This document shows positions 49,375-60,200 of a stretch of DNA of 64,000 nucleotides, piece after piece. The notes beneath the pieces are model-generated. The model saw only the letters and a list, made by a program, of their open reading frames with translations. It made no database searches and had not been told where the DNA came from. The first letter of the stretch is position 1, and each line of letters begins with the position of its first letter. The stretch is taken from the NCBI GenBank assembly GCA_030248135.1, contig JASANC010005021.1, positions 24,818 through 88,817 on the forward strand, in the 5' to 3' direction. Made by a program: the position numbers and the translations under genes. The stretch is from Theristus sp. LFF4_11. Taxonomy: Eukaryota > Nematoda > Chromadorea > Monhysterida > Xyalidae.

Positions 49375-49483
49375 CGCGTGGGGGGGGTGGGGGGGGGTCA
49401 CGCGACACCCACCCCCCAAAACCTGACACTGGACCATCCACACCCCCCCCTCGAAATTTGCTGGACACCCCACCCACCCCCCC
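49375..49483. repeat. C/G-tract repeat, part 1
   Basis: Homopolymer G and C runs around short conserved words: GTCACGCGACACCCACC, AAAACCTGACACTGGACC and CTCGAAATTTGCTGGACA. The same words recur at 51600-51665, 55748-55790 and 56270-56340. A hAT-like element splits the tract at 49484. Confidence 0.7.
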
Positions 49484-50215
49484 TAGGGTTGTTAAACAAA
49501 AATGAAAATTTTTTTTTTTAAAAAAAAGTGATCAAAAAAAAACAAAAATGCCGATTTAAAAAAAAAAAAATTCGAAAAATTTTCCTCTAATATGCTCTGA
49601 AAACCTCAATTTTGGCAAAATTTTTCGAAAGTTCAACAAAAATTTTCTTTGATTATACCTCGTAAAATCTTTAGCAGTCGATTTTGGGCCGTTTTACCGA
49701 CTGATTTTAGGCTACGACAACATCTGCGATGAAGTTTTTGAGCGTCCCAAAGCTTGGCCTGCCATTTCCGATGCAGATAAGGTGACGATTCGCCTCGCAG
49801 AGCGTCCGATTGTGCTCGCTGCTCCGTTTGCAAGCGCCACGTTGTCTGGTTGCTTGCTGCTTCGTGTCGTGTCGTCGCAACACCATCAGAAGAATTGATC
49901 GAATTTCAAGGCGGTATGTTTGTCTTCACTTTAGCATTAGTTTAGCTGGGGACAATTCGTGACGTTTTGGAGGTCAAAACACAAGAAGAGGCATGGTGAC
50001 GGTTTGGAAAAGGGGTAATTGAGGTCACCAAAACAAAATCTGCAAAGTTCCGTCATATGGGAGTCATTCGGGAGGCGCTTGCATATCATATGTGGTTCTT
50101 CGGACTCCCTGATTGATTTAGCACAACTTTGATTTTTGAAATTTTTTTTTTTAAAAAAAATTTTTTTTTTTTTTAAAAACAAAAATGACGATTTTTGTTT
50201 TTTTTAACAACCCTA
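49484..50215. mobile_element. hAT-like element (TAGGGTTGTTAA ends)
   Basis: TAGGGTTGTTAAACAAAAAT at the left, TTAACAACCCTA at the right. Flanks are both ACCCCCCC (49476-49483, 50216-50223), an 8-bp match weakened by low complexity. 732 bp, no credible ORF. Confidence 0.65.
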
Positions 50216-50269
50216 ACCCCCCCCTACATGGACCTAAGTAACAGTGACACCCCCCAAAAAATTTTTCGG

Positions 50270-50440
50270 ACCACCCAAAAATCATGAATTTTTGCTCAAA
50301 AATCATGATTTTTTGTCTTTAAAGTCCATAATATAAGCTAAATATATGATAACTTGACATTCTTCATTGTAATTTCAAAGATTTTGCAGCAAAATTTAGC
50401 GTTTTTCCTTCAAAAATTAAGCGAAAAAATCTCATAGGTG
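50270..50440. repeat. AT-rich repeat paired with 56530-56690
   Basis: AAAATCATGATTTTTTGTCT, TTTAAAGTCCATAATATAAG, ACATTCTTCATTGTAATTTC and GCAGCAAAATTTAGCG; the reverse complement lies at 56530-56690, also next to C-tracts. Confidence 0.75.
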
Positions 50441-50458
50441 GGGTGGGGGGTGTGCACC

Positions 50459-51498
50459 TAGGGTTAGGGGAAAAAAAAATCCGGATTTTTTTTTAAATTA
50501 AAAAAAAAAATTTAAAAAAAAAAAATTTTTTTACAAGTTAGGTTTGTTCGAAGCGTCTCGTCGAGCTGAGTTCATCTAGACTATTTTCAGAACGATCCGG
50601 AAAACTATAAGAGCGAAAATCGTGTTTTATTGAAATTATGTCCATTTCATAGAGGGAAAGTTGCATTTTCAACAGTAAAACAGGACAATTTTCGACGTGT
50701 ACTTGAATATTGAACCGTTCTTAGTTGTTCCTCTTTAGAAAATTACCAAAATTTGACTGTGTTCAAAAATTCCTGTTTGCTGTAGCTAAGTCGGCAACCC
50801 CTGTCGACCCGGTCGCCCCCCCCAAGACACTTACTTTCAGGTTCAACCAGCTATGCTATCTGCCACATGGCGAGAGCCCACTCTTCAAATCATCGTATCG
50901 AAAACACGTACCATGATTTCGCGATCACGTTGCGGGCAACTGACAGACGCAAGTTTAACACGTTAGTTTAGCTCAGCACGCAAGTTTTAACATTTGGCCA
51001 TGTTATCGGGTGTCTGAAAAACGGTCGTGTGATGTGGTATTAACCAACATCTCCGCTCCAATTGTTTAACAATATATCGCACAACTCCATTGTAGACCTA
51101 TAACATACGCCAATCAACAAAATATCATGTTCATCTCATGGCCTACCGACTGAAAAAACATGTTCTAAGTTGCAAGAAAACGATTTCTGAAACGATATTT
51201 CAATTCAGTTAAGTCATTTCAACGCTAAAAATTGACTCTAGAAGTCATCCAAATCGAAAAACATGGAGTACGTCGGTCAAAATGACCAAATAATGACATG
51301 TACCTTAGCACACAAAGAAGTTGGGAAGAAAATTTGGTTTGAACTTTCAAAAAATAATGCCATAAATCGAATTTTCAGAGCAAAGTAGAAGAAAAATTTT
51401 TCAATTTTTTTTTTAAGTTTGAAAAAAAAATCCAAATTTTTTTTTTTAACGAAAAAAAAAATTTAAAAAAAATTTTTTTTTCAAAGCCCCTAACCCTA
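50459..51498 (-). mobile_element. hAT-like element (TAGGGTTAGGGG family), uninterrupted copy
   Basis: 1,040 bp, opposite orientation to 40988-42452, ends TAGGGTTAGGGG and CCCCTAACCCTA. Flanks TGTGCACC and GGTGCACC match at 7 of 8 positions. It lacks both the CCGTATTACC insert and the foldback insert, so it gives the intact sequence for both sites. Confidence 0.85.
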
Positions 51499-51665
51499 GG
51501 TGCACCCCCCCCCCCCCAGAAATTTTTCTACAATAGTGCACCCCCCCCATGGCCCACGCCTGGGGGGGTGTCACTGTACCATGACTGACACCCCCCAGTG
51601 AAAAATTTTCGCCCCCCCCCCCCCCCCACGTGACGACACCCCCCCCCCCCCCTCGAAAATTTGCT
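51499..51665. repeat. C/G-tract repeat, part 2
   Basis: Long C runs separated by GTGTCACTGTACCATGACTG, GTGAAAAATTTTCG and CTCGAAAATTTGC. Confidence 0.65.
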
Positions 51666-51780
51666 TTCGCCTTCGGTACTGGCCACCAACAGGCAACAGA
51701 ACTCAATAACAGTGGATTCCTTCCGCGACTGAAAATTTGGATTTGTTTCGACGACTGAAAATTCAGATATTCTATTATTC

Positions 51781-52035
51781 TGTCGCGTCCGTGGCGTAGC
51801 GGTAGAACTTCGGCCTACAGTTCTGTAGGTACGGGGTTCGAACCTCGCTGTGGACAAGACATACTCGTGGAAAATTAGAGTGACCAATGAACATCTAATG
51901 GTCTATTCCCTCCTGAGCCGAGGGTAAAATTGGGCTCGGGGCAGTATTGCCCGTCTCCGCCGGAGTTTGGTACCTTCGGGTTTCCGGAACCGGCGCGCGT
52001 ACAAATAAATAAATAAAATAAATAAAAATTTTTTC
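51781..52035 (+). mobile_element. SINE-1 copy, full length
   Basis: TCCGTGGCGTAGCGGTAGAA, anticodon-like stem CCTACAG/CTGTAGG, GGGGTTCGAACCTCG, body GGTACCTTCGGGTTTCCGGA and tail AAATAAATAAATAAAATAAA. The acceptor and B-box parts are tRNA-like, but the anticodon stem is over-paired with no 7-nt loop, so it is not a functional tRNA. Confidence 0.9.
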
Positions 52036-52074
52036 CTGCGATGGAGCAGGGGTCGAGCCCGATTTTTGGCGAAT

Positions 52075-52345
52075 CCGAGGGGGGGGGTCCGCCCAAATTT
52101 GGGGGGGGGGTCGTCCCGGGTGGGGGGCGTCGACTTGGTGGGGGGGCTCTCGAGCGAGACCGAAAATTCTAGGGGGGGGGTCCGAGCGAGACCGAAAATT
52201 ATAGGGGGGGGGGGTGGGACCAAAATTTTTTTGACGATGACATTGTCTGGGCAAAAAATGGCTAGTAGGGGTCGATGTGGTTGGGGGGGGGGGGTGGGTT
52301 CCCGAGAGAGACCGAAAATTCTAGGGGGGGGGGGGGGTCGGACCA
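52075..52345. repeat. G-tract repeat with GAGACCGAAAATTCTA units
   Basis: G runs of 7 to 12 separated by three or more copies of GAGCGAGACCGAAAATT or GAGAGAGACCGAAAATTCTA. Possible G-quadruplex former; the protein ORFs read across it are artefacts. Confidence 0.75.
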
Positions 52346-52669
52346 AAAGTTGTTGAATAAAAGTGCTAGAAACCACAGCATCCAGTCAAGGCCTCTCTCT
52401 AGTCTCTAGTCATACATTTTGCTTTGATTTTCGTTCGGGTCGGGACATCTGAAAGCTACACGAACGAGACACGCTGCACGGGTGAGACTTGATATTGAAG
52501 TACAGTATTGAAAAAATTGACGTACAAAGTGGTAAATGTATAACAAAGTGGTACGTATACAAAAAAACATACAATATATATTGAGATACAAACATGCATA
52601 TAATATAGATACCTACAAATGAGAGAAATATAGAGATATACAAGAGAAAATGTCTCCATCGAAAGTCAA

Positions 52670-52860
52670 AATCAAAGGGGGGGTGGTCAGACGGTCAGGA
52701 TTTGGTAGGGGGGGGTTTGGAAGGTCGAAATCTGGGAGGGGGGGGGTCTGGCCCCCCAAATTCGAGAGGGGGGGGGGTTTGCCCGGGTGGGGGGGGGGGG
52801 TGTCGACTTGGTTGGGGAGGGGTAGCCCCCCCCCCCCCCCATCTCGACCCCTGCGATGGA
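52670..52860. repeat. G/C-tract repeat
   Basis: G runs with GTGTCGACTTGG and CCCGGGTGG words also found at 52095-52140, then a C run and ATCTCGACCCCTGCGATGGA. Confidence 0.7.
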
Positions 52861-52929
52861 GGCGGAGTAATGATGAATGATGTGCGGAAAAACCGCACAG
52901 CTGAAAAGCTGTTTCGCACCAGAACGTTG

Positions 52930-53275
52930 TTCAAATATGAAATAAAATGAATTTATTTAGTGAGAAAAATTCTGATTAGTTGTTTCTCAAGTTCTTGCAC
53001 AAATCTGCCGTCAGAATACGTTAAGTTTTTTTATTTCAAATTGCCGCTCAGCCATGAAACATTTTCTCTATCTCTGCGTGCAAACGCATATTGGGACACG
53101 TTTAATAATATGTGAAAATAAGAAAGATAAAATTGTGAAAAAATTCGGCAAAAATCTAGCACTAATTTTGTGTCAATATTCGGGTGGTGCCGAGCCAATA
53201 CTCCTTGCAGGCCCCCTTGCCTGCAAAGCGAGCCCACTACCGCTGCGCTATTGACGATGAGAGTGAAACGGCGTT
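52930..53275 (-). mobile_element. Probable tRNA-derived SINE, third type
   Basis: On the minus strand AATAGCGCAGCGGTAGTGGG is a good A box and GGCTCGGCACC a weak B box (about 53265-53180). The body toward 52930 matches 16996-17200 (TTCTTGCACAAATCTG, TGCGTGCAAACGCA). Confidence 0.6.
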
Positions 53276-53399
53276 AACAAAACAGGTGTACCGTAATTAG
53301 GGCAAGAATGCAGTTCGTTGCAAGATCAGCAATGATACGTGCGCTGCATTGCGGCCATCTCTGATTGGATGCACATTGAAGAAAAAAATTGTTTCAATG

Positions 53400-54012
53400 T
53401 TTCGGCCAGGCGAAATACGATTTTTTTTGAAAAAATTTAAAAAAAGTTAGGTTCGTTCGAAGCGTCTCGTCGAGCTGAGTTCAGCTAGACTATTTTCAGA
53501 ATGATCCGTGTTTTATTGAAATTATGTCCATTTCATAGAGGGAAAGTTGCATTTTCAACAGTAAAACAGGACAATTTTTGACGTGTACTTGAATATTGAA
53601 CCGTTCCTGGTTGTTCCTCTTTAAAAAATTGCCAAAATTTGACTGTGTTCAAAAATTCCTGTTTGCTGTAGCTAAGTCGGCAACCCCTGTCGACCCGGTC
53701 GCCCCCCCCCCAATTGCTGAAGAAGGATTGTAGAATACCAGATTTAAAACGTATCATCTCAGTTTGCTGAACTTTCCCTTGCTCTTACTTTCTTACTTTC
53801 TTTCAGGTTCAACCAGCTATGCTATCTGCCACATGGCGAGAGCCCACTCTTCAAAATCATCGCATCGAAAACACGTACCATGATTTCGCGATCACGTTGC
53901 GGGCAACTGACAGACGCAAGTTTAACACGTTAGTTTAGCTTAGCACGCAAGTTTTAACATGTGGCCATGTTATCGGGTATCTGAAAAACGGTCGTGTGAT
54001 GTGCTATTGACC
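53400..54012 (-). mobile_element. hAT-like element (TAGGGTTAGGGG family), truncated
   Basis: Matches the 50459-51498 copy from TTCGTTCGAAGCGTCTCGTC to GGTCGTGTGATGTG, with about 85 extra bases at 53712-53800. Both terminal repeats are lost. It abuts the intact copy at 54045. Confidence 0.8.
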
Positions 54013-54044
54013 AACCAGTACCGAAGACGAGGGGGGGGTGGGGG

Positions 54045-55747
54045 TAGGGTTAGGGGCTTTGAAAAAAATTTTTTTTATTTATTTTCGTTTTTTTTAATTT
54101 GGATTTTTTTTTCAAACTTAAAAAAAAATTTGAAAAATTTTTCTTATACTTTGCTCTGAAAATTTGATTTATGGCATAATTTTTTGAAAGTTCAAACCAA
54201 ATTTTCTTCCCAACTTCTTTGTGTGCTTAGGTAAGGCCGTAGGTTATAGTCGGTCGGTAGGCCACGGTCGGTAGGTTTCAGTCGGTAGGCCATGAGATGA
54301 ACATGATATCTTGTTGATTGGCGTATGTTATAGGTCTACAATGGAGTTGTGCGATATACAGTCGAACTCACTAAAATGTGGAATCAGCTGATTGGTCGAC
54401 CGAGCGGCGGCTGCTCACACTCCGCACCGTTCTTTTTTCGTGGATTTGGATTTTATTGAAACGTGTTTTTATGAATTTCCAGCACCCTTTTTGTGCTAAA
54501 AATAAACTCAAAGGTTAGAGACCGCGAAATTTAGAAAATTTTTATTCCACAGCTCAACTCAAAATGTATTTTTTGTTTAATGACGACGACGACGTCGTCG
54601 CTTAATTTTTGCGTGTGGACTGAAAAATAAAAGCCTGAAAGGAGTGCGCTGTGCATGGTTTGCTGCGTGCACCAAGTAAATGAACACAGCAGCCTGCCAA
54701 AAACAACTTGAAAACGGTGAAAATGAAAAATGAAAGCAAAGTCGTCGTCGTGTCGTCGTCGTCCGCGAAGTCGGAACGCTTTTTTTTAATTGCGGACGCA
54801 TGTCGATCGGTCAGCTAGGAATGAAACCTCCTTCAGCTGGCTACACAGCGCACTCATTTCAGGCTTTTGTCTTTCAGTTCACACGTAAAAATTAAGCGAC
54901 GACGACGTCGTCGTCGTCAGTAAAAAATGCATTTTGAGCTGTTGAATAAAAAAAATTGAATTTCGCAGTTCTCCAACCCTTTGAGTTTATTTTTAGCATG
55001 AAAAGGGTGCTGGAAATTCACACTCATTCAAAAGAAACACGTTTCAATAGAATCCAGATCCACGAAAAAAGAAGGGTGCGGAGTGTGAGCGGCCTCCCCT
55101 AGGCCGACCAATCAGCTGATTCCACATTTTATTGAGTTCGACTGTATTGTTAAACAATTGGAGCGGAGATGTTGGTTAATACCACATCACACGACCGTTT
55201 TTCAGATACTCGATAACATGGCCACATGTTAAAACTTGCGTGCTGAGCTAAACTAACGTGTTAAACTTGCGTCTGTCAGTTGCCCGCAACGTGATCGCGA
55301 AATCATGGTACGTGTTTTCGATACGATGATTTGAAGAGTGGGCTCTCGCCATGTGGCAGATAGCATAGCTGGTTGAACCTGAAAGTAAGTGTCTTGGGGG
55401 GGGCGACCGGGTCGACAGGGGTTGCCGACTTAGCTACAGCAAACAGGAATTTTTAAACACAGTCAAATTTTGGTAATTTTCTAAAGAGGAACAACTAAGA
55501 ACGGTTCAATATTCAAGTACACGTCGAAAATTGTCCTGTTTTACTGTTGAAAATGCAACTTTCCCTCTATGAAATGGACATAATTTCAATAAAACACGAT
55601 TTTCGCTCTTATAGTTTTCCGGATCGTTCTGAATTCTGAAGTCTAGATGAACTCAGCTCGACGAGACGCTTCGAACAAACCTAACTTGTAAAAAAATTAA
55701 AAAAAAATTTTTAATTAAAAAAAATCCGGTTTTTTCCCCTAACCCTA
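54045..55747 (+). mobile_element. hAT-like element (TAGGGTTAGGGG family) with nested foldback
   Basis: TAGGGTTAGGGG to CCCTAACCCTA, with perfect 8-bp flanks GGTGGGGG (54037-54044, 55748-55755). A 786-bp palindrome is inserted at 54359-55144. Confidence 0.88.
54359..55144. mobile_element. 786-bp foldback element with TA duplication
   Basis: CAGTCGAACTCACTAAAATG at the left and its near inverse at the right, each bordered by TA. The two halves are complementary over most of the length (CACTCCGCACC, AACGTGTTT, TTTGTGCTAAAAATAAACTC and inverses), meeting near GACGACGTCGTCG repeats. Ends match the CAGTCGAAC hairpin MITEs. The copies at 41380 and 51090 show the empty site. Confidence 0.9.
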
Positions 55748-55785
55748 GGTGGGGGGCGGTCACGCGACACCCACCCCCCAAAACG

Positions 55786-56245
55786 CTGGAGCTTCTTTTT
55801 TAAAACGCACGCGCACCTCGCATCCGCATGCTCATGCTCATGATCCACTAGCGCGCGTGCACACGCTCCGGCCCCAACAAAAACTTGTTCAAAACGCAAT
55901 GGTTCAGACATCTTCTTTCTTGAAAAGGCTTGGCTTAGGTTAGGATTCGGTTAGGATTATGTTTGGGTTGCCCTTCTTTTTTAAAAACCGACCCACTCGT
56001 TGCCGGACATTGCTAAAACGGACTTAGTTCTAAATCCTAATCCTAAAGCCTAATTATAAGCCTAACATAATCCTAACCGAATCCTAACCTAAGCCAAGCC
56101 TTTTCAAGCAAGAAGATGTCTGAACAACTGCGTTTTGAACAAGTTCTTGTCGGGGCCGGAGCGTGTGCACGCGCGCTAGTGGATCATGAGCATGAGCATG
56201 CGGATGCGAGGTGCGCGTGCGTTTTAGAAAAGAAGCTCCAGCACG
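55786..56245. repeat. Inverted repeat, about 170-bp arms
   Basis: Arms 55786-55955 and 56068-56242 share ACGCACGCGCACCTCGCATC, CTCATGATCCACTAGCGCGC, GAACTTGTTC-type words and AAGGCTTGGCTTAGGTTAGG. A third partial copy lies at 59895-60115. Confidence 0.8.
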
Positions 56246-56254
56246 AGGGTGTCG

Positions 56255-56925
56255 GTTTTTAGAAAAGAAGGGCAACCCCCAAAACCTGACACTGGACCAT
56301 CCACACTCCCCCCCCCCTCGAAATTTGCTAGACACCCCCCCCCCAGTACCGTGGGCCCAAAAAAATTTTCGAGGGGGGGTATGGTACCGTGGGGGGGGGT
56401 GCCGACCAACAAGTGAGGGGGGGGGCCAACCTATGGTAACGTGGGACCCCCCCCCCAGGGGGGTCCCATGGGGGGGGGGTGCATTTTTTCAAAATTTTCT
56501 GTGGGGGGGGTCCACCTCCCCCACCCCCCCAAGAAATTTTTTCGCTTAAATTTGAAAGGAAAAACGCTAAATTTTGCTGCAAAATCTTTGAAATTACAAT
56601 GAAGATGGTCAAGTTATCATATATTCAGCTTATATTATGGACTTTATAGACAAAAAATTATGATTTTCGAAAAAAATTTAGGGTGTGCAGAAAATTTTGG
56701 GGGGGGGGGGGTCCGCCAGAAAAAATTTCTTGGGGGGGGGGGGGGGGTGTCGGCCAAATTTTCGAGGGGGGGGGTACGATGGGGGGGGGGGTGCCCGGTC
56801 TTGGGGGGGGGGGTGGCACGGTGCCCCCCCCCCACCCCCCACCCGACGGTCTCGGGGGCTCTGGGTGGGTGTACCCCCCCCACCCCCCCCCGCCCACGGT
56901 CCTGACCCCCCCCCCCACTGAAAAA
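56255..56925. repeat. C/G-tract repeat block
   Basis: Long G and C runs with GACACTGGACCATCCACA, CTCGAAATTTGCTAGACA and AAATTTTCGAGG words, plus the inverse of the 50270-50440 AT repeat at 56530-56690. Gly/Pro-rich ORFs here are artefacts. Confidence 0.75.
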
Positions 56926-56928
56926 TTT

Positions 56929-57163
56929 TCGGCAAATAATGACATCTACCTAAGCACACAAAGAAGTTGGGAAGAAAATTTGGTTTGAACTTTCAAAAAA
57001 TTATGCCATAAATCAAATTCAAAAAAGTACAAATACAAAATAAGAAAAAAATAAAAAAATCGAATTTTCAGAGCAAAGTTTTTTCAAATTGTTTAAGTTT
57101 AAAAAAATTCAAAGTAAAAAAACAAAATAAAAAAAAATTCAAAGCCCCTAAGCCCTAACCCTA
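56929..57163 (-). mobile_element. hAT-like element end fragment
   Basis: Matches the terminal part of the TAGGGTTAGGGG family (CACACAAAGAAGTTGGGAAG, AATTTGGTTTGAACTTTC) and ends CCCTAACCCTA. The other end is missing. Confidence 0.75.
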
Positions 57164-57289
57164 GGCCGCCCCCCCCCCGCACTTTCGCTACTGTTTCTCA
57201 TCAAAGCTCATCCGTCAAACAAACCAAACGCAATAATAATACGCCAAAGCGTTTCTGCTGTCGTGCAATGACGACGCAGCACGATTATT

Positions 57290-60200
57290 ATGGGTAATGT
57301 GCAAGCGAGTGCATCAATAACGACTACGTCCAGTGCAACGAGCAGTCAAAATATACAAAACGAAGAAGGAACTGTTGGCGTCGGTGTGGAAGGAACCGTG
57401 ACGCGACGACACGAGGACACAACAACGCTCATTGGTGCTAAGCAGACAAATCAGTCGCTCTCAGGTTCCATCATCCATCCAATTTCAGGTGCTTTGTTTC
57501 TGTTATCAATTGTTGCGCTTGCGGCAACACATTTTCAAGTTGTGCGGTTAATTTCGACGGTTTTTTGACATTGCTAAGCTAAGAAGTCATCGACTCATCA
57601 CGTCTTTTTGTATCGAGAAAATAAATGAAGATTAAAAGAAACAATCAGCCAGTCACTCAATCCCAGAACGATTCGACAGTTGTTTATTCACGTTTCGAAC
57701 GGACAGATCATCCAGGAAGGAATTTTGAAAAAAAGTGAAACCATTTTTTTGTGTTTCCGCAGACCAATCTGCGGAGCATTCGCGCTCAACGCGCAGTCCG
57801 TCAACCATAATGAACATCCCGTTGACGTTTCATCGTGTTCACGGCGAGAATGTGCGGCTGGAGCGAAATGGACACGTCGCGAGGCGCAACGAGAGCTTCT
57901 GCAAGGTTGTTGGACGTTTTTTTGCGGCTGGCTTTTTTCCTGTTTTTCTTCTTTTATTTCCTTGAATATTGTTGGTTTTTGTTGCCGTACAAAAAGTAGG
58001 CGAGCATGCAAGCGCTGAAAAGAGCTGTCCGATTCAATTCGTGACATGGTTTTGGTGTTTTGACAAGGTGCTTCTGCGAGAATGCGTACTATTTCAGCAA
58101 AACACAACTCAATTGAACAGTTTTCTCAAATTGATCAATAACAGTAATGAATAATCTTGACATGGTTTTGGTGTTTCTGCAGGTTTTTTTTCGTCAAATT
58201 TTTCTTGCGTCAAACGCAAACGGTCGAAAAACTTTGCGTCAGCACAAATTTTCTTGCGTCAATATGATACCAGTCTAAATCGAACAAATAACGAAGAAGA
58301 AGCAATATTTTTTGCGTCATTCATCACTAAAAGTAGCGTTTTCGACGCCTGTGTCAAACAACAAGGCGATTTTGGCATTTCACAACCCCTGCTGCGCAGA
58401 AACAAAGCTTTACGAGGCCTAGGCTTTTTTTGTAATGGATTTTCAGTTTCTAGACTTGATTTTTAGGTCTGTAGAGCTTCTATGACGACACCTGTTCAGA
58501 CTTGTTCAGTTCAGATTAGAAACAGAACGGAGCGAACAAAAGGTGCAGCTAGGTGGAAGCTAGCTCAGGATAGAAGCTAGGTGAACCTAGAAACGGTCAA
58601 ATCAACAATATACGCCACGGTGTTGTTAGATCGAACCGTCAACATAACACTGAACAACAATGTTGAAAACAAACGACGAATCAGCTGGCCATGCCATCCA
58701 TCACATTTGCATGATATGCATTGTCAGACAAAATTATAAGAAGTCCGTGGTCTGCGCCGAAGGCGCGGAAAAATTTTCAATCAGTGCATAAATAACCCAA
58801 AAATGGCCTTATGACGTCCTAGAAATTTGTTTGCGTCAGCTGACGCAAACGGCCGAATTTTTTTGCGTCAGCCCAAATTATTTTTCGTCATTGACGCACG
58901 ATTTTGCGTCAAAAAAACCCTGTGTTTCTGCGAGAATGCGCACTATTTCAACGAAACAAAGCAAAAATTCAACAATTTTTTCAATAAACTTCTCCAGGCG
59001 CTCGCATTCAGCGGCCGACCGATCGCCGTCAACGAGAATGTCTGTTTGAAGTTCATCGACGTCGCCGCCAATTGGTCGGGCGTGCTGCGATTCGGCATCA
59101 CCAACACCGACCCGGAGACGTTGCGAAGCAATTTGCCAAAGTTGGTGTTGTTGTTTTTAGGATTGCGCGCGAGATGGTTTTGTTCGTTCGTTTGGTTTTT
59201 GTGTGTGTGTGTTGTATTAACATGTGTTCTTTTCTACTTTCTATTTTAATAATACCACATTTTTACTTTTGCTAAGCTGGTCGTGGTCGGTTTCTCTCCG
59301 TTTTTCGTCTCGTTTGAATGGGAATTATTGTGGATGATTTTGATGGAGAGAGACATGAGCAATCGATAACTATCCACTATTGAGTGCACTGACAGTTTTA
59401 CTTCGTGCGTCTTGTTTGCAGGAAGAGAATTGCCGTGAAAAGTTTCTATCGGAAAAATAATTAGCAAACACCCCCAGAAGTTTTTTTCCCGTCTTTCCAT
59501 AGACGATGAACTTTTAAGTTTTCGACATTTTGCACGACTTTTCGTGCATAATCTGATTCATCCCGGTTACTGACGTTCGCACAGATTCGCTTGTCCCGAC
59601 CTGACGTCGAAGGAGGGCACCTGGGGTAAAGCGCTCGCTGAGCGATACTGCAAACAGGATGCCGTGTTGCACTTCTACGTGAACGACTATGGCGAGCTGA
59701 TGTATGGAATCGACGGAAGCTGGAAGGGGCAATTCTTGAAGTGAGTCGCGCTGGTTTTGAGTGGAGCCACCTGATTGGTAGGTGGTGTGTCACGTTTGTG
59801 TGTTTAATCATTGTGTGTCTGTGTGTTGGTTGGCACGTTTTATGATATTACGCTCCAGTTAACTCACGCTCCACAATGGGATGTTCTCGGACATTGCTAA
59901 AACGGACATAAACCTAAAAACCAAACCTAAGCCTAATCTTAAGCAAAACCTGTTCCTAACCTAATCCTTACCTAAGCCAACCTTTTTAAGAAAGCAAGAA
60001 TGAAAATAACTGCGTTTTGAACGAGTTTATGTTGAGTGCGGAGCGTGTGCACGCGCGCCAGTGGATCATGAGCAATGAGCAATGCGGATGCGGGGCAGGT
60101 GCATATCATAATGAAGCTTTGCGCTGTGGGTTTCATCGTTGAAAGATGAAAATAGGGTTGAAGTCGTTTATGAACTGAGTTTTCGTGCTGATTCTGATTG

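Noticed and set aside
51781..51860. Functional tRNA gene
   Set aside because: Good A and B boxes, but the anticodon arm pairs through and the sequence continues into a SINE body and tail, with a second copy at 48992.
40988..55750. Interstitial telomere tracts suggested by TAGGGTTAGGG
   Set aside because: The motif occurs once per transposon end and is explained as a terminal inverted repeat with 8-bp duplications, not as an array.
56640..56990. Gly/Pro-rich ORFs open in several frames on both strands
   Set aside because: They only reflect G and C homopolymer runs; no start context, domain or splice support.
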